DNA of 64,000 bases. It comes from Spirometra erinaceieuropaei. Lineage: Eukaryota > Platyhelminthes > Cestoda > Diphyllobothriidea > Diphyllobothriidae. Below the pieces are notes generated by a model, which saw nothing but the letters and a program-made list of their open reading frames with translations, did not search any database and had not been told where the DNA came from. A program made the position numbers and the translations under genes. Below, piece after piece: positions 22,332 to 34,182 of this stretch; position 1 is the stretch's first letter; each line of letters opens with the position of its first letter. Where the stretch lies: the NCBI GenBank assembly GCA_902702965.1, contig CACRXP010000852.1, forward strand, positions 158,552-222,551, read 5' to 3'.

Positions 22332-24169
22332 GTACGCTTTAGCAAATGTTGTTTAAATGCGCGCTTTCCTGCGTTTTAATATAAACAAACTGTTTTGTGT
22401 ACTTTGCACAGATGTGGCTACTATGAAGTAAAATTGGGTAAGTGTAAGTTAATAGAAACCCGAGTAGGAAAAAGAATACGACAAACAATAATGCCAGGAT
22501 TGTCCTTTACAAAAATGAGCGTTTTGTGCCAAACCGAGAAACGTCTTCAAGGCTTTGCTGTAAGGATTACATATTGAAAATATTGCTGGAGTAAATCATG
22601 ATTATTTCTATTCACGTAGAAGAAGAGACACCACGTTGGTAAGCGATAAGTTACTGTATTAGAGTTATTTTAGAATATATTGACATTTAAATGGACGCCA
22701 ATGATCAATTTAAAAAAGTGTTCAACATACGTGATCACTTTAAGACGTATACGGGTTAAGCAGGTGGTTGAAAAAGAGCTCGTTCAAATACAAGCATTCC
22801 GGCGATCTAAGGATATTTTGGGATTATGCTGCATTCATATAGGTTGGAAACGCTGAGTTACATTAAATATAATGTCGATTATTGCACTGTTGAATTTTAC
22901 TATTGGTCACGGCAAGATTCCTACATTCAAATGTACACATTAAGAAATTTGCAATAGACAATCTCTTTTAAAATGAAAATTTATGCAAAAGATATTCAAA
23001 TTAAATTTGTGTCCGTAGAACGATCCTTGTTCTGTTGGCTGTTTTATGTTTGTTTAGGTGTAGCTCACACATGTTCTTTTAAGGTGTCAGCATATGAGTT
23101 AGATTGGCTAATAAGGCTGATAATTACATGCCAAAATTAAAACCGTTAATTACGCCAAGTTTCCGGCGCACAAATACACGTGTTTAGACTTTTGCAGAAG
23201 GAATTTCATTTAAAAATGTATTTTAATGGAATTTGTGTCTTAAGTAAAATCCTTCTGTTGTTAGTTGTTTTACATCTGTTCACGTGGCTATTGCATATGT
23301 TCTTTCAGGTAAGAAATAGCTTACCGTAGAAAACACATTTACAGTTTTTTAGATTTTTATGATGGCAAAATTTACCTACTGATAGCGTTTGATTCCTCAG
23401 TCAGCCGGTGCAGCCTATGAAGCATGCCATGTAGACATTACATGTTGTAAAATATAACAGGCTTTATACTATATCTTTGTTCATAGCATAAATATTTGAC
23501 TACGATTTTGAAACACAAGTTACCAGACTATTGCAAAAAAACGTAAAAATGGTCCGAAGTATTCCTGCGGAGCAACATTGGTTTCCAACACCACAATATA
23601 CGCTTTTGCATTGCAATAATGTAGGTAAAAGAATATAACCATAAAAGTAATGCTTCGTGATTGTAAGTATTAATGTCCAACTACATTTCAGAATTCATGC
23701 CTTCATTTCCTTGTCCACCCTACGTTAGCTTTTATATGTCCTTGTGCAGGCATTTACCTAATACTCTAGTAATGATTTTTCAATAACACCAACGGGATTT
23801 TACTTAATTTAGTTACCGATTGATAGCTTACGCGTTAGATTGGCGGAAAGCCCTATTCGTATGCAACTGCGGTACAGGTGTAAAATATATGACGCAGCAT
23901 TTAAAAACCACCGCGTTTAACAGTCAGTGCAGATATAAATGAATAAATACCAATAAGCGTTTAACAGCATGGAAACAAGGCACCAAGCAAAGCTAATACA
24001 AGAGGCTAAATCTTAACTATTATGCAATGATAGAAGGCTTCCTTCCGCTAAACACTGACGAAGTGCTGCATAGCCACATCACATCCTAAGCGATGCCATG
24101 CAATAGTACAGTTAAGGCAAAAAATCATTCCTTACGCGTAATGATAGTCTTCTCTTTTATAGACAAAAC

Positions 24170-24610
24170 GGTTTTGCACTTTACACAGTCAAGGGCTTTT
24201 GATCGTGTTGACCATGATTTCTTCTTTTAAAACTTTACACTTGCGGATTAGCTGACACACTTCTGCATTGCACATCTTCTTACCTGAGTTGCCGCACATA
24301 ACCGATTAAGATTTCAGGGTCAGGATATTCATTCAGGGTAGTGTACTCAACCCGCTTTTTTGCCTTCCTGTTAACAGTGTTCCCCATTTCTTTCACAATG
24401 GTAAGCCCCTCATGTATGCCGATGATCTGAGAATTTCATATCGATATAAGTCGGCAGATCGTGACACCATGTTTGAGCTCCTAAAGAGCGATCTACAGGC
24501 CCTCGCCCACTGCTGCATAAAGATAACGTAGCCGAAGTATTCCGCCCCACTCACTGTCAGCAAAACCTGCGACCAATTCAGCCCAAAACTAGCAAGCTGC
24601 AATCCCCAAT
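24170..24610 (+). mobile_element. non-LTR reverse transcriptase fragment (RT-A)
   Basis: Diverged RT sequence read across frames: FDRVDH near 24200, a degraded SGxxQGSVLNPLF region near 24330-24365, and LMYADDLRISYRYKSADRDT near 24410-24465 with the catalytic ADD intact. Closely related to 30690-31130, which lies at the equivalent place after block B. The 3' limit is the breakpoint with block B near 24615. Broken by several stops. Confidence 0.75.
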
Positions 24611-24638
24611 GACCAACACACGATTTTACCTGCCTTAC

Positions 24639-25670
24639 CAAATGAGTAATCCAGAAGTAAGTTGCAGGTAAATTAATATGACATGTAAATATCATAATAT
24701 TCCTCCTTTGGACTGTGTCTCGCAGATGACATCTGCCTGTCGTAGTGTTACCTCTCACAGAAAAATTAAAACATGTTATCGTATCATCATTCATCAAGAA
24801 ATAATGCAGCATATACGGTTGGGTAAACAGGCGCCTTTCCAAAAACAGCGAAAGTGAGGGATGGGAGTTCAACTTGGGACATGTTTCCATTGGCAAATTT
24901 TTCTTCTAGGAGTCTTATGAAGTTGGGGAAAAAGTCAAATTATACAAACAGTATGTGCATACTGTTTGCCACTTTGAATAGGTAAAAATAAACGGGTGTC
25001 AGTAATGTACCTGCCAGAGACGTAATACACCTATGTGACCGTGAAACATCTAATAACTAACATATGTGAGTCCTGTTTGCCGAAATGTTTGAATAGTAAG
25101 TATGCCTTTGGCCCGTTTTTAACGCCGATATGTTTACTGACTGCAATACAGCGCAGGAAAATAAACTGCACGATGGGCATTTTTCCAAATGCCAATTAAG
25201 TTAAGCGTTTTTATGACAGTTGAAATCGGTGACATATTAATTCTGCCATTTACACGAAGGCCATACTTTAAGTGAATTTTATTAAAAACAAAGGATAATG
25301 ACCATTTTGGCAACCATAATCTCGTAAAATAAATAAATATCCAGATTACACAACAATTATATGCATGTTTATTTGTCATTTGGACGAACTCTCTTGGCAA
25401 CCGCAGCCAATAATCCATAAACCTCCATTTTTCGACACCCTAAAGTGCGTTCGGTGAGCATGATGTTTTTTTCCTCATGGCGACTAATAATTGTATTAAA
25501 TAATGTAAATGCAATTGTTTAATTTTGTGTATAGCAGATTTTCCTAGAAACCGATTTATGGTAATATTTAGTGCCATGTGAAGTATTCAGCAACTATAAA
25601 TACCTTGAGCAAATAAGCATGCCTCGCAGACAAAACGTAGTATTATTAATGCAGCAAGAACACGTGTCAT
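24639..25670 (-). pseudogene. three-exon secreted-protein gene, block B copy (3' exon lost)
   Basis: Exon 1 at 25670-25604 (67 nt) encodes MTRVLAALIILRFVCEAC, a clear signal peptide. Exon 2 at 24913-24639 (275 nt) is open and keeps TCPKL, YMLHYF, GNTTTGRCHL and FTCHINLP. The exon 1 donor (GTATTT), exon 2 acceptor (AG at 24914-24915) and exon 2 donor (GTAAGG at 24638 downward) are all intact. Homology ends about 15 bp into the next intron, where the RT-A sequence begins, so the last exon with the fourth conserved cysteine is missing. It could only make a truncated product. Confidence 0.7.
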
Positions 25671-26151
25671 TCGTTTGTGTTTATCAAGGAAAGCAAATGA
25701 TGGAGGAACGGTTGTTGACCACTTTAGTACTAGGCAAGACATTGGCCGCTAATTTTTACCTATCAAATCAACAGCGTGTAGTAAAACAAAACCGAAATTC
25801 ACTAGATTTGGACGCCCAAAGTCACCCACTTTCAAGCAATCTCCAACTAACAATTTTGTTTTATCACAAATATGATTTATAGCATACTACTTGACAGCGA
25901 TTTCATGTCAGAGTTCATTTCATGCAAATGGGTAGATGTTTGAACAAGTGGCTCAAGTAGGGATAATTGAGTGCATTATTCGGAAAATAATGTACGGCTC
26001 AAACTAGATGCAAAAGAGTGCTTACAAACGTGTCTGTGATCGCAACGGTGTAGCATATGGATAGATAACAGACTGACAGAATGGCACTACCGACTGTCGG
26101 TAACGCATACAATGTAGGATTTTAATGTACGTGTTTTGTAAATCACACATA

Positions 26152-27009
26152 TAGTAGGCTTAGGCATTATGCGTTTTCGATTCGAAAAGATTAATTAGGT
26201 AGGGTTGTAAAAGTAATCAGTTTGCAGTACAATTCTATAATAATTCACTTCCCTCAAGATTCCGGCTTTCGAAAAAACTTCCTTCCGTCTGCATGCAAAT
26301 CGATACTCCGTAAAAATTACTTCTTAAGTAGGATGCATTTTTCTCATTGAATTTCAATTCCTCTACAAGTCAAATTATATTTCACGGAGGAATTGCGTAA
26401 ACATATTCGTTCTTTCTCTCGTTCGGTGGAAAATTACGTCTTCTCCCTAATTCAAAATCAAGGGAAGCACAAAATTCAGTTTTAGCAAATTTTTCAAATT
26501 CTCGAATAATTTTGAAACCGCTCTGCCCTCACACTTGTATTCAGGTTTTCCAATCTACAAGCCATGTATTTTCCGCGTATGGAAAAACCACACATTCTTC
26601 TGTAACATTAAGATTAGAGCACATGGGGTTCATGCAATTTAGCATTGGATATGACCCATGTAGCAAACTTTTAAGCCACATTAGTAACTTCAAGGACATG
26701 ACGTTTTATGAGCGGCCATTTCACGATATTAAAAAGTCTCTCAATATGATACTATATAAACACCGGGTTGTAACCTTTATTCGAGTGAAGACGTGGCTTT
26801 CTACCGAATGAGCGAAAATTCAAGAGGAAAATGGATACTATAAACTTGTCATTTTTTTACAGAGTATAGATTGTGAATGAGGTAACTGAAATATTAAAAT
26901 TTTTGTACTGCACACTAATTAGTTTTACAAATGTACTTAATTAATATTTTCGAAACGAAAACGCATTTCGGAATTTCCGTTGACATTTCATGCGTTAGCC
27001 CACCTACTG
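26152..27009. mobile_element. TA-flanked TIR element, non-autonomous (copy 1)
   Basis: 858 bp between TA dinucleotides at 26150-26151 and 27010-27011. The right end reads GCCCACCTACTG and the left TAGTAGGC. The inner TIR includes GAAACGAAAACGCATTTCGG near 26952 and its inverse GCGTTTTCGATTCGAAAAG near 26170. The left TIR has an internal deletion. No transposase frame. TA duplication and CAGT-type ends suggest the Tc1/mariner superfamily. Block A preserves the empty site. Confidence 0.8.
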
Positions 27010-27279
27010 TACATGCATATGCAGCACATTCATAATAGGAAGGCAAAACTCGGCGAAACGTCAGTAGGAATACGAATTGATCGTGTATACTTACATGAAA
27101 TGCACTCGGCCCAGTCATAAATCAATCGATATATCGATCTGAATTTCAAAATGGGAAGCATTAGAGCAAACGCATCCAAGCCCAAACGAATGACAATAAG
27201 CAATCAAAGCATATTGGCGCAGACGCTAGCTAAACGATACAAGCGTTTGTTTTTCATCTTTGTAAGCGTATGCAGCATA

Positions 27280-27412
27280 CGTTTGGACAAACCCGACTCG
27301 TTGAAATGTCGGCTATTTAATGCTTTTGCAGATGGGCGCCGTATCCTATTACCTCACCTCGTTCCTCAACTTCACATCTGCCGGAACTTAGCTGAGGGCC
27401 TCCGCATGAGAG
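27280..27412 (+). CDS. possible exon, block B copy, unknown protein
   Basis: Counterpart of 22191-22331, contained in an open frame 27151-27423. It keeps SIRLDKPDSLKCRLFNAFAD and HICR...EGLRMRG, then a consensus-like GTAAGC donor at 27413. A TGCAG acceptor-like site precedes it at about 27270. No domain recognised. Confidence 0.3.
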
Positions 27413-28129
27413 GTAAGCTCTAGCATATGTTGACATAGTGCGCACTTTCCTCTGTCTAAATCTAAACAGACTGTTTTGTGTACTTTGTATAGATGTGGAT
27501 ATTAGGGGATAAACTCGGGAAGATGTAGGTTAGCGCGAAATCCGAGCAACAAGAAGAATACGACAAGCCATAATTTCAGGATTGCTCCTCGGAAAAACTA
27601 GCATTTTGTGCCAAACAGACAAACGTCATCCACTGTTTGCTGTAATGATTAAATATTGAAAATGTTGCTCAGTTAAATCATGACTATTTCTGTTCACGTA
27701 AGATAGGAGACATCACGTCGGTAAGAGATAAGTTACTGTATTAGAGTTAAAATATTTCAACATTTAAAAGGACACCAATAATTATTTTAAATGTGTTCAA
27801 CATATATGATCACGTTGTAGCGTATACTGGTTAAGCAGACGGTTGAAAAAGAGGTCTCTCAAATGCAGGCACTTTTGCGTGCTCTGGATATTTTCGGATT
27901 ATGCTGCACTCATATCGGTTAGAAACGCTGTTGGATTCATATTAATGTCGATAATTGCACGCTTTAATTAAACTAAATGTCGCGGGAAGATTCCGACATT
28001 CATATGTGCACATTAAGAAGTTTGCCAAAGACCGTATATTTTAAAATAACGATATGTCAAAAAGATTTTTGAATGACATTTGTGTCCGTAGTAAGATCCG
28101 TGTTCTGATGAATGATTTATGTTGCACTT

Positions 28130-29540
28130 TCAGTTTCAGTTTATTAAGGGAAATATAGGCGAGCGCCTTTGAACTCACTATTGGTTACAAGTCGTTGGAG
28201 AAAAACATTGATATTCGGGAAGATGAAAAAGTGATTTTGTACGTAACCGCGGACAGCTGACAGCTAGTCAAAAAAGAGTAATCATTAACGGTTACTTACT
28301 TATTACTAAATACGCATAAGTTGGTGCCAGGTTATATGAGTGGATGTGAGACTGGTAATTGGGAAGCTTGTTACGCGTCAAGTCTACACCTGAAGGAATT
28401 AACACAGGATGAGATTACAACATCAGTAGACAGGGCATTCCACGCTGCAACAACTCTTTTACTGAAAAGAATTTTCGTCCACTGATCTTTGCTTTCCCTG
28501 CGCGTATATTTAGGGGATGACCGCGCAAAGCGCGCGTGCTAGCTTGAACGGAATAATCTGTGTGTAATCTGTGGAATCTAAACAACGGTCTAGGCCGTTG
28601 ATAACGCGAAATTCTAGTATGAGGTCACCATGTTATTGTTTGTAGAAAAGGGGAAACGGATTGAGAGTTGACAGTCTGTTTTCGTAGGGCAGTGCTCCCA
28701 AATCTTGCGTCATTGTGGTCGCCCGTGTCTGGACCTTCTCCAAAACGGTATAGTCCTTGGAGGTCCAAGGTCTCCACGCCTGTATGGCGTATTGTAGATG
28801 CGTTCGCACGAAGGTGCCAAATATTTTGGAAAAGCATTTAGGGTCAAATCCCATAAATGCTCGCCTAATGAGTAGCAGTGTGGCCGTAGCCGATTTAACC
28901 GACTACGCTCATTGCGGTGTTGGTTGGAGTAAAGATGAAATTCATACACCCAAGTCCTTCTGACTGCCATTCTCTTGCAGTGGTGTGCCGTGTAGAAAGT
29001 AAGTCCTGGGGCTGGAGGCTCTGAAGCTGCCAAGTTGAAGAATGTTGCACTTGCTTATATTGAAGGCCATAAGCCAGTGCTTCGACCAGTCCTTGAGCCT
29101 GTTCAGGTTTGCTCGCAGGTGGTCCGCGTCTGCCGCATTGTGAATAAATTTCCACAATTGTATGTCGTCGGCAAACAGGATGGCATCACAGTCTAGGTCC
29201 TTGACGCAGTCATTTGCGAAAACGATGAATAACGTGGGACCTAAAACTGAGTCCTGTGGGATCCCACTCAACAAGCTTACCTCTCAGGACTGTTGACGCC
29301 CTAACTGCACTCTGTGGAACCTTCCAGCCAAAAAGCTGTAACTCCATACAAGAAGGGGTCCACGAATTCCGGCGTTGCGCAGTTTGTACAACAGACGTTG
29401 TTGAGGAACGCCGTCGAAGGCCTTGTTGAAGTCGACGTAGATGGCGTGCACCACACTGACTTCATCGCGTGCTTTGGTCCAGCGTTCGAGCGTAAAGAGC
29501 AGATTCGTGAGGAAGGACCTGCCACTTCGAAAGCCGTGTT
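28130..29540 (-). mobile_element. CR1-like element, 5'-truncated, inserted in block B
   Basis: Minus-strand copy of the family at 1-4404. The 3' end is at about 28130 with the same terminal sequence, including two AAACTG units. The 5' truncation is at about 29540, inside the RT where copy 1 reads CAACACGGCTTTCG. Frames include GIPQDSVLGPTLF, FADDIQLW (intact motif C, about 29155-29180) and LGSFRASSPRTYFLHGTP, with later frameshifts. Block A at 23045-23065 shows the uninterrupted target. Confidence 0.9.
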
Positions 29541-30689
29541 AGGTGTACCTCATATGTTCGTTTCTAGACGCAGCATGCGAGTTAGATAGGGTTATAATTC
29601 TGATAATCACATGCCACAATTGAAACTTTTTATCCCGCCAAGCTTCCGGCGTTCAAATGTACACGTTTGGACTTTTGCAGAACTCAATCCGCTTTAAAAT
29701 GTATCGGAATGGAATTTGTGTCCTAAATGAAATCCTTCAGTTGCTGGTTGTTTTACATCTCTGCAGGTGGTTCTCACATGTATTTTTCAAGTAAGGAACA
29801 ACTTACGGTTGAAAACATATTTAAAATGTTTACATCTTTTATGATCGCACAATTTCCTTACTGATATCGTTTGATTCGACAGTCAGCCAGTGAAGCATAT
29901 AAAGCGTGCCATTAAGCTATTACCGGCTGTAAAAAAATAAGAGTCTTCATACAGTATCTTTGTTAATAGCATAACATATTAGACAACGTTTTTGAAATAC
30001 AATACCCAAACCTATTTAAAAAAATAAAAAAAGGGTCACAACAATTCCTGGGGATCACAATCGATGTTTTCAAAGTCACAATATGTCCAATCGCATTGCA
30101 AAACTGTAGGGAATGTAATATAACCATAACGATAATGGTTCGGGATTGTACGTACTAAAGTCCAATAACATTTTCGAAGTGAGGCTTGTGTTTAGTGAGT
30201 TACTTCGTCCATTATCGATTATATTTGTCACCCTACTTCTAGTTTTATCTCTCCATATGTAGGCTTCTACCTATTACTGTAGCAATGACCTCTCCATGAC
30301 GCTAACGTGCTTTTACTTAATTTAGTTACCTTTTGATAGCTTAGGTATTAGATTGGCGAAAGCCCTATTGGGATCCAATTTCGGTACACCTGTTAAACAT
30401 ATGATGCACCTCCTGAAAACCAACGCCTTTTAGCAGCCAGTGCAGACATACATGAAGAAATGACAAAAAGCTTTAAACAGCCTGGAAACGATAAACCAAA
30501 CAAAGCTAATATAACAGGAAAAATACTAACAAGAGTACGATTTTCCTATATCGATATGAGGATTTATTATGCCGAACACAGATGCGGAGCTGGATAGCCG
30601 CATCACATCCTAAGCGATGTCATTCAAAAGTACAAATTAGGCAAAAAACCTTCCTTACGCGGAATAATCTTCTATTCTAATTTAGAGAC

Positions 30690-32040
30690 AACGGTTTTGA
30701 ACGATACACAGTCTAAGGCTTTTAATCGTGTTGACCACGCTTTTCTTCTATTGAAACTTTCCACTATCGGAATAGGTGACGAAATTCTGAATCTCATATC
30801 TTCTTACCTGAGCGGTCGCACATATCTGACTAAGGTTTCCAATGCTATCGCCAAACCCACACATACGAAAAGTGGATTCATTCAGGGTAGTGTACTCGAC
30901 CCGCTTCTATTCGCCTTTTTTCTAACGATGTACCGGATTTATTTCAGAATGCTAAGCCCTTCATGTATGCCGTTGATCTGAAGGTTGCATACAGGTGTAA
31001 GCCAGCAGATCGCGACGTCATGCCCGAGCACCTAGAGAACTATGCACTGCACACTAGTGTCGCACAAGGCCACATTCTATTTCTTCGCACAAATGCCCAG
31101 TCATGGTGGTCGGCGACGACCACTAACCTCAACTAAGCATTGACGATCAAGACATAAATGGGCCTAGCTTATTCTCCGAAACTTTAAAACAAGCGATATT
31201 AGGATGCTTGTTAAAATGCTGGTTAGACCTGACCTGAATTACTGTTCGCATTTATTCAGCCTCATGCGTGTAACTAAGGGGAAGAAAATAGAATCCGTTC
31301 AACAATTTTTTTACAAAGAGAGATTTAACCCCGGAACACCGACATTTGTCCTACCAAGAACGTTTCCGGCTTACAGGCCTTGATCCTTTGTGGTGCCGTA
31401 CATTACAAAAGGGACTACTTTTGCTATTTAAGCTCTTACATAATCACACATTTAACCCACTCACCTCTTTAAGACATCCTGTCCACCCCGACGTAGCAGA
31501 CTCCGTGAAGTCTTTTTATTTCTTTCTCTGGCACGTACCGTTAAATATCGTAAGTTCGTTTTGTGAACGCAATTGCTATTTGGGACAAATTACCCAAGCC
31601 TGTGTAAACCGCAAAATTATTCTTTGTTTAACAGAACTAACAATCGCTTTATGCATTCAAAATCCACACATTTTGGGTGCTGAGTGTATCGATCAAATGT
31701 TCCGAAGTGATTGCGTTCGTGGTCTCTGATACCTATGACCAGTCCCGCAATAAGCATCAGCGACAGCAGTGTGACCCCTCCCTTTTGTCGTTATTTCTTC
31801 TGAATCCTTTTGACTATAAAAAACACAATCACATTTATTTTAAGTTGTAAGAGGTAGGAGTGTTTTAACGCGGCTGGCCGTATTTGTGTTTAACCGTCCC
31901 AGACAATCTCTGGAAACGAACACTTGTTACAATAATCCTTATTATTTCTTCCTCTGACACGTTACGGTAAATATCGTTGTTTCTTTTCTTTGAGCGCAAT
32001 TTCAATTTGGAATTTATTAACTAGAAGTGCAAAAATTCCG
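30690..32040 (+). mobile_element. non-LTR reverse transcriptase fragment (RT-B)
   Basis: The open piece 30697-30981 encodes SKAFNRVDHAFLLLKLS, ISSYLSGRTYLTKVS and SGFIQGSVLDPLLFAFF, i.e. RT motifs A and B of a CR1/Jockey-type LINE. Motif C follows as FMYAVDL, one catalytic aspartate replaced by valine. The thumb region appears near 31205-31320 (RPDLNYCSHLFSL, KKIESVQQFFYKERF). Sequence resembling the C-terminal FFSVRVVxxWN segment occurs twice, near 31510-31600 and 31930-32030. Dead copy, equivalent in position to RT-A. Confidence 0.75.
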
Positions 32041-33749
32041 TAAACATTTTTCTTTGGAAAGGAGAAACATTACTCGTTGCTTGCGCTCAGAATACTCCGA
32101 AATATTTTTGGTTTGAATCTGCCGGTTCAATCTACCGCAGTGATAGAGGACGTGGTCCTGCAGTAGGAGACAGGATCGCTGGGCCATGAACTTTTTTAGT
32201 TCGTGGTCTATGATCCCCTTGCTTAAATCTCAACAAAAAATTTTCAGCCGCCAGCAAACAACACTTTTTCAATGCAACCGTTTGGTCCAGTCGCTAGCAA
32301 ACAATGGGTTTTCAATACATCTTTTTGGTCCAGTATTAATTTTCTGCGCGGGAATGGAGACCAAAAATATCCAAAACAGCGTGTCCTATTCCTTTTTGGG
32401 ACTGGGTTCGTTTCATCGGCAGCGGTTTCTCACTAATGGACTATCCAAACTTCATAATCACCATCATCAGTATTCAGTCATTAAAGATTATCTTCACTGT
32501 AAGCCCGATCCGTGCTTTCATTGTTAAAAGTGCCATTAAAATTGCATTGAACGCAATTATTATCATTATGACCCCGATATAATATACTGGAATGCCAGCG
32601 CGACAATTTAATCCGGCCGGATTTATAGGGGGCTGTATGCAAATTCGTCATCTAATTCTTTTTGATAGATGCATTGCATTTTCCCTATTTGAGCTCCATT
32701 ATCTCGCTGTAAGAGCCCTGGCATTTAATCGATGACTTCAACACATTTTACATGGTAGCCAAATAATTGCTTTATAGGATCTGATTATATTTACCCATAT
32801 ATCCACGTAAACGAGTACATGTTTATAAATCTATGTCTGCAGGTAAGATTCTCTCGCGATAAATGTCCCGGCATTTAATCGATGACGTAAACACATTTTA
32901 CATGGTGGTCATATAATTGTTTTATATAGATCTGACAATATTTACACTTATGTCTATGTAAACGAGTGCACGTTTTCAAAAACTATGTCTAAGATAGGGT
33001 TCTCAAAGGCTCTGAATATCTCTTCATATATATACTGAATTACATTAAATTCTCTGCTGATTATTAGTCCGGTTGAAAAAACTCCAGAATTGGAGCACTG
33101 TATCCCGAATCGCCTGGAGTTTATCATCCTGGAGTTTTTCGACTGGCAGCTGAATTGCAACGCCATTTCAGCATTAGCGTGGGCTGTCCTGGTGTCAAGC
33201 TGTCCATATGCAGTTTGTCCTTTTGACAGTAGGCAGCTAATAACTGAATAATGCTCTTATTTCGAATTTTATTTCCCTAACTTATGTCACCTTCAGAGAT
33301 TTTGTTGAGTTCGCTCTGTAACTGTATGTATGGTGCGATTGTTGACGATTAGGCTGTTCGCCATCCTATTAAATGAAACGCCTTTCCACCAAAAATGGTA
33401 TAGTTTGGATAATATATCTGCATAGTATTCGGAAAATGGACATCTACCCGATAATCAGAGATCGGTCGAGCATGTGTTTCAATTATGTTTATCTCTCATT
33501 CGAGAATCGACTTGACATTCTTCCCACCGAGGCATCACCATCCAAATAACTGGTTGATTTTCCGTTGCCAAACCTCTCATTCTCTATTCATTCCAAAATC
33601 CTTTGTGATAACAATCAAAAACTTGTTTATTGCAATCATTCATAACGTTTACACCACATTTCTCGAACGTACACTGCTATCTTCTGGATACCCCATTTCA
33701 TGTCGACCCGCAATCAGTCAGTACAGTAATCAGGTTTATCAACGACTCT
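32041..33749. other. spacer with a local duplication
   Basis: Unrecognised AT-rich DNA except for the direct duplication at 32707-32992. A 113-codon frame at 32186-32527 has no recognisable motif. Confidence 0.4.
32707..32992. repeat. direct duplication, ~130-bp unit
   Basis: 32707-32845 and 32868-32992 share GGCATTTAATCGATGAC, ACACATTTTACATGGT and GTAAACGAGT in the same order, about 162 bp apart, with moderate divergence. Confidence 0.75.
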
Positions 33750-33843
33750 CTTGCCAATAGAAGCAAACAGAACAGTCCCAGGAAGGAGTCTTGAAGAAGA
33801 AGACGACACGATGGCCGGGACAAGAGCTTCATTAGCCTGACGT

Positions 33844-34165
33844 TGGTGAACACTCTTCCCAACACCGGGGCCAGCGCGTCAGATTGTCGAGCAATCATCA
33901 CACCAACATACAACGCACGTGATGAAATCGCAGCAATTAACGATGCAAATGTCGGCCATCACGCCACGTGCAACGATCCCTGATGAATGGCGGAGCCGTA
34001 AATATTCATAGGTATGCGGTATCATGGCTACTACATCCTATAAATACTGCAGCCGCATATGCATGAACCACCCTTATCTGTGTTCGTCTCTGATGATGGA
34101 TTCCAGCAGGAATCCGAAACGTCAGGCTAATAAAGATCTTGTCCCGGCGATCGTGTCTTCTTCTT
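33844..34165 (+). repeat. PLE2 5' pseudo-LTR
   Basis: Direct copy of 36547-36866 with few differences. Contains a TATAAATA box-like element near 34039 and the ribozyme-like motif at 34090-34123. Likely supplies the promoter for the element. Confidence 0.8.
34090..34123 (+). ncRNA. hammerhead-ribozyme-like motif (PLE2, 5' copy)
   Basis: CTGATGA at 34090-34096, a perfect 7-bp hairpin GGATTCC/GGAATCC with loop AGCA, GAAAC at 34116-34120, then GTC. The bases before CTGATGA (GTCT) and after GTC (AGGC) can pair as a 4-bp stem I with one wobble. ACGT would form a palindromic stem III, so the motif would act best as a dimer. One extra T sits between the core and stem II. Hammerhead motifs are known from PLEs; activity here is inferred. 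Confidence 0.55.
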
Positions 34166-34182
34166 CTTCTTCTTCTTCTCCT

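Larger units (their letters stand above)
16520..24169. repeat. segmental duplication, block A
   Basis: Colinear with block C (49760-59350) from about 16520 to 21800, and with block B (24624-30690) from about 20043 to the RT fragment. Anchors to block C: 16521 with 49831; 17520 with 50860; 19020 with 55890; 19655-20333 with 57115-57795. Anchors to block B: 21452 with 26030; 21930 with 27010; 22200 with 27290; 23050 with the CR1 insertion site. Divergence is substantial with many indels, so the duplication is old. Apart from the gene copy and two candidate exons, the block is noncoding AT-rich DNA. Confidence 0.85.
24624..30689. repeat. segmental duplication, block B
   Basis: Tandem copy of block A starting in intron 2 of the secreted-protein gene and running to the RT-B fragment. 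It is lengthened by a TIR element (26152-27009) and a CR1 insertion (28130-29540). It lacks block A's 21570-21900 region. Outside those insertions and the gene exons it is noncoding. Confidence 0.85.

Noticed and set aside
26512..26811. 99-codon frame inside the TIR element as a possible transposase.
   Set aside because: No DDE-type motifs, and the frame is not kept in the copies at 37.8 and 48.4 kb.
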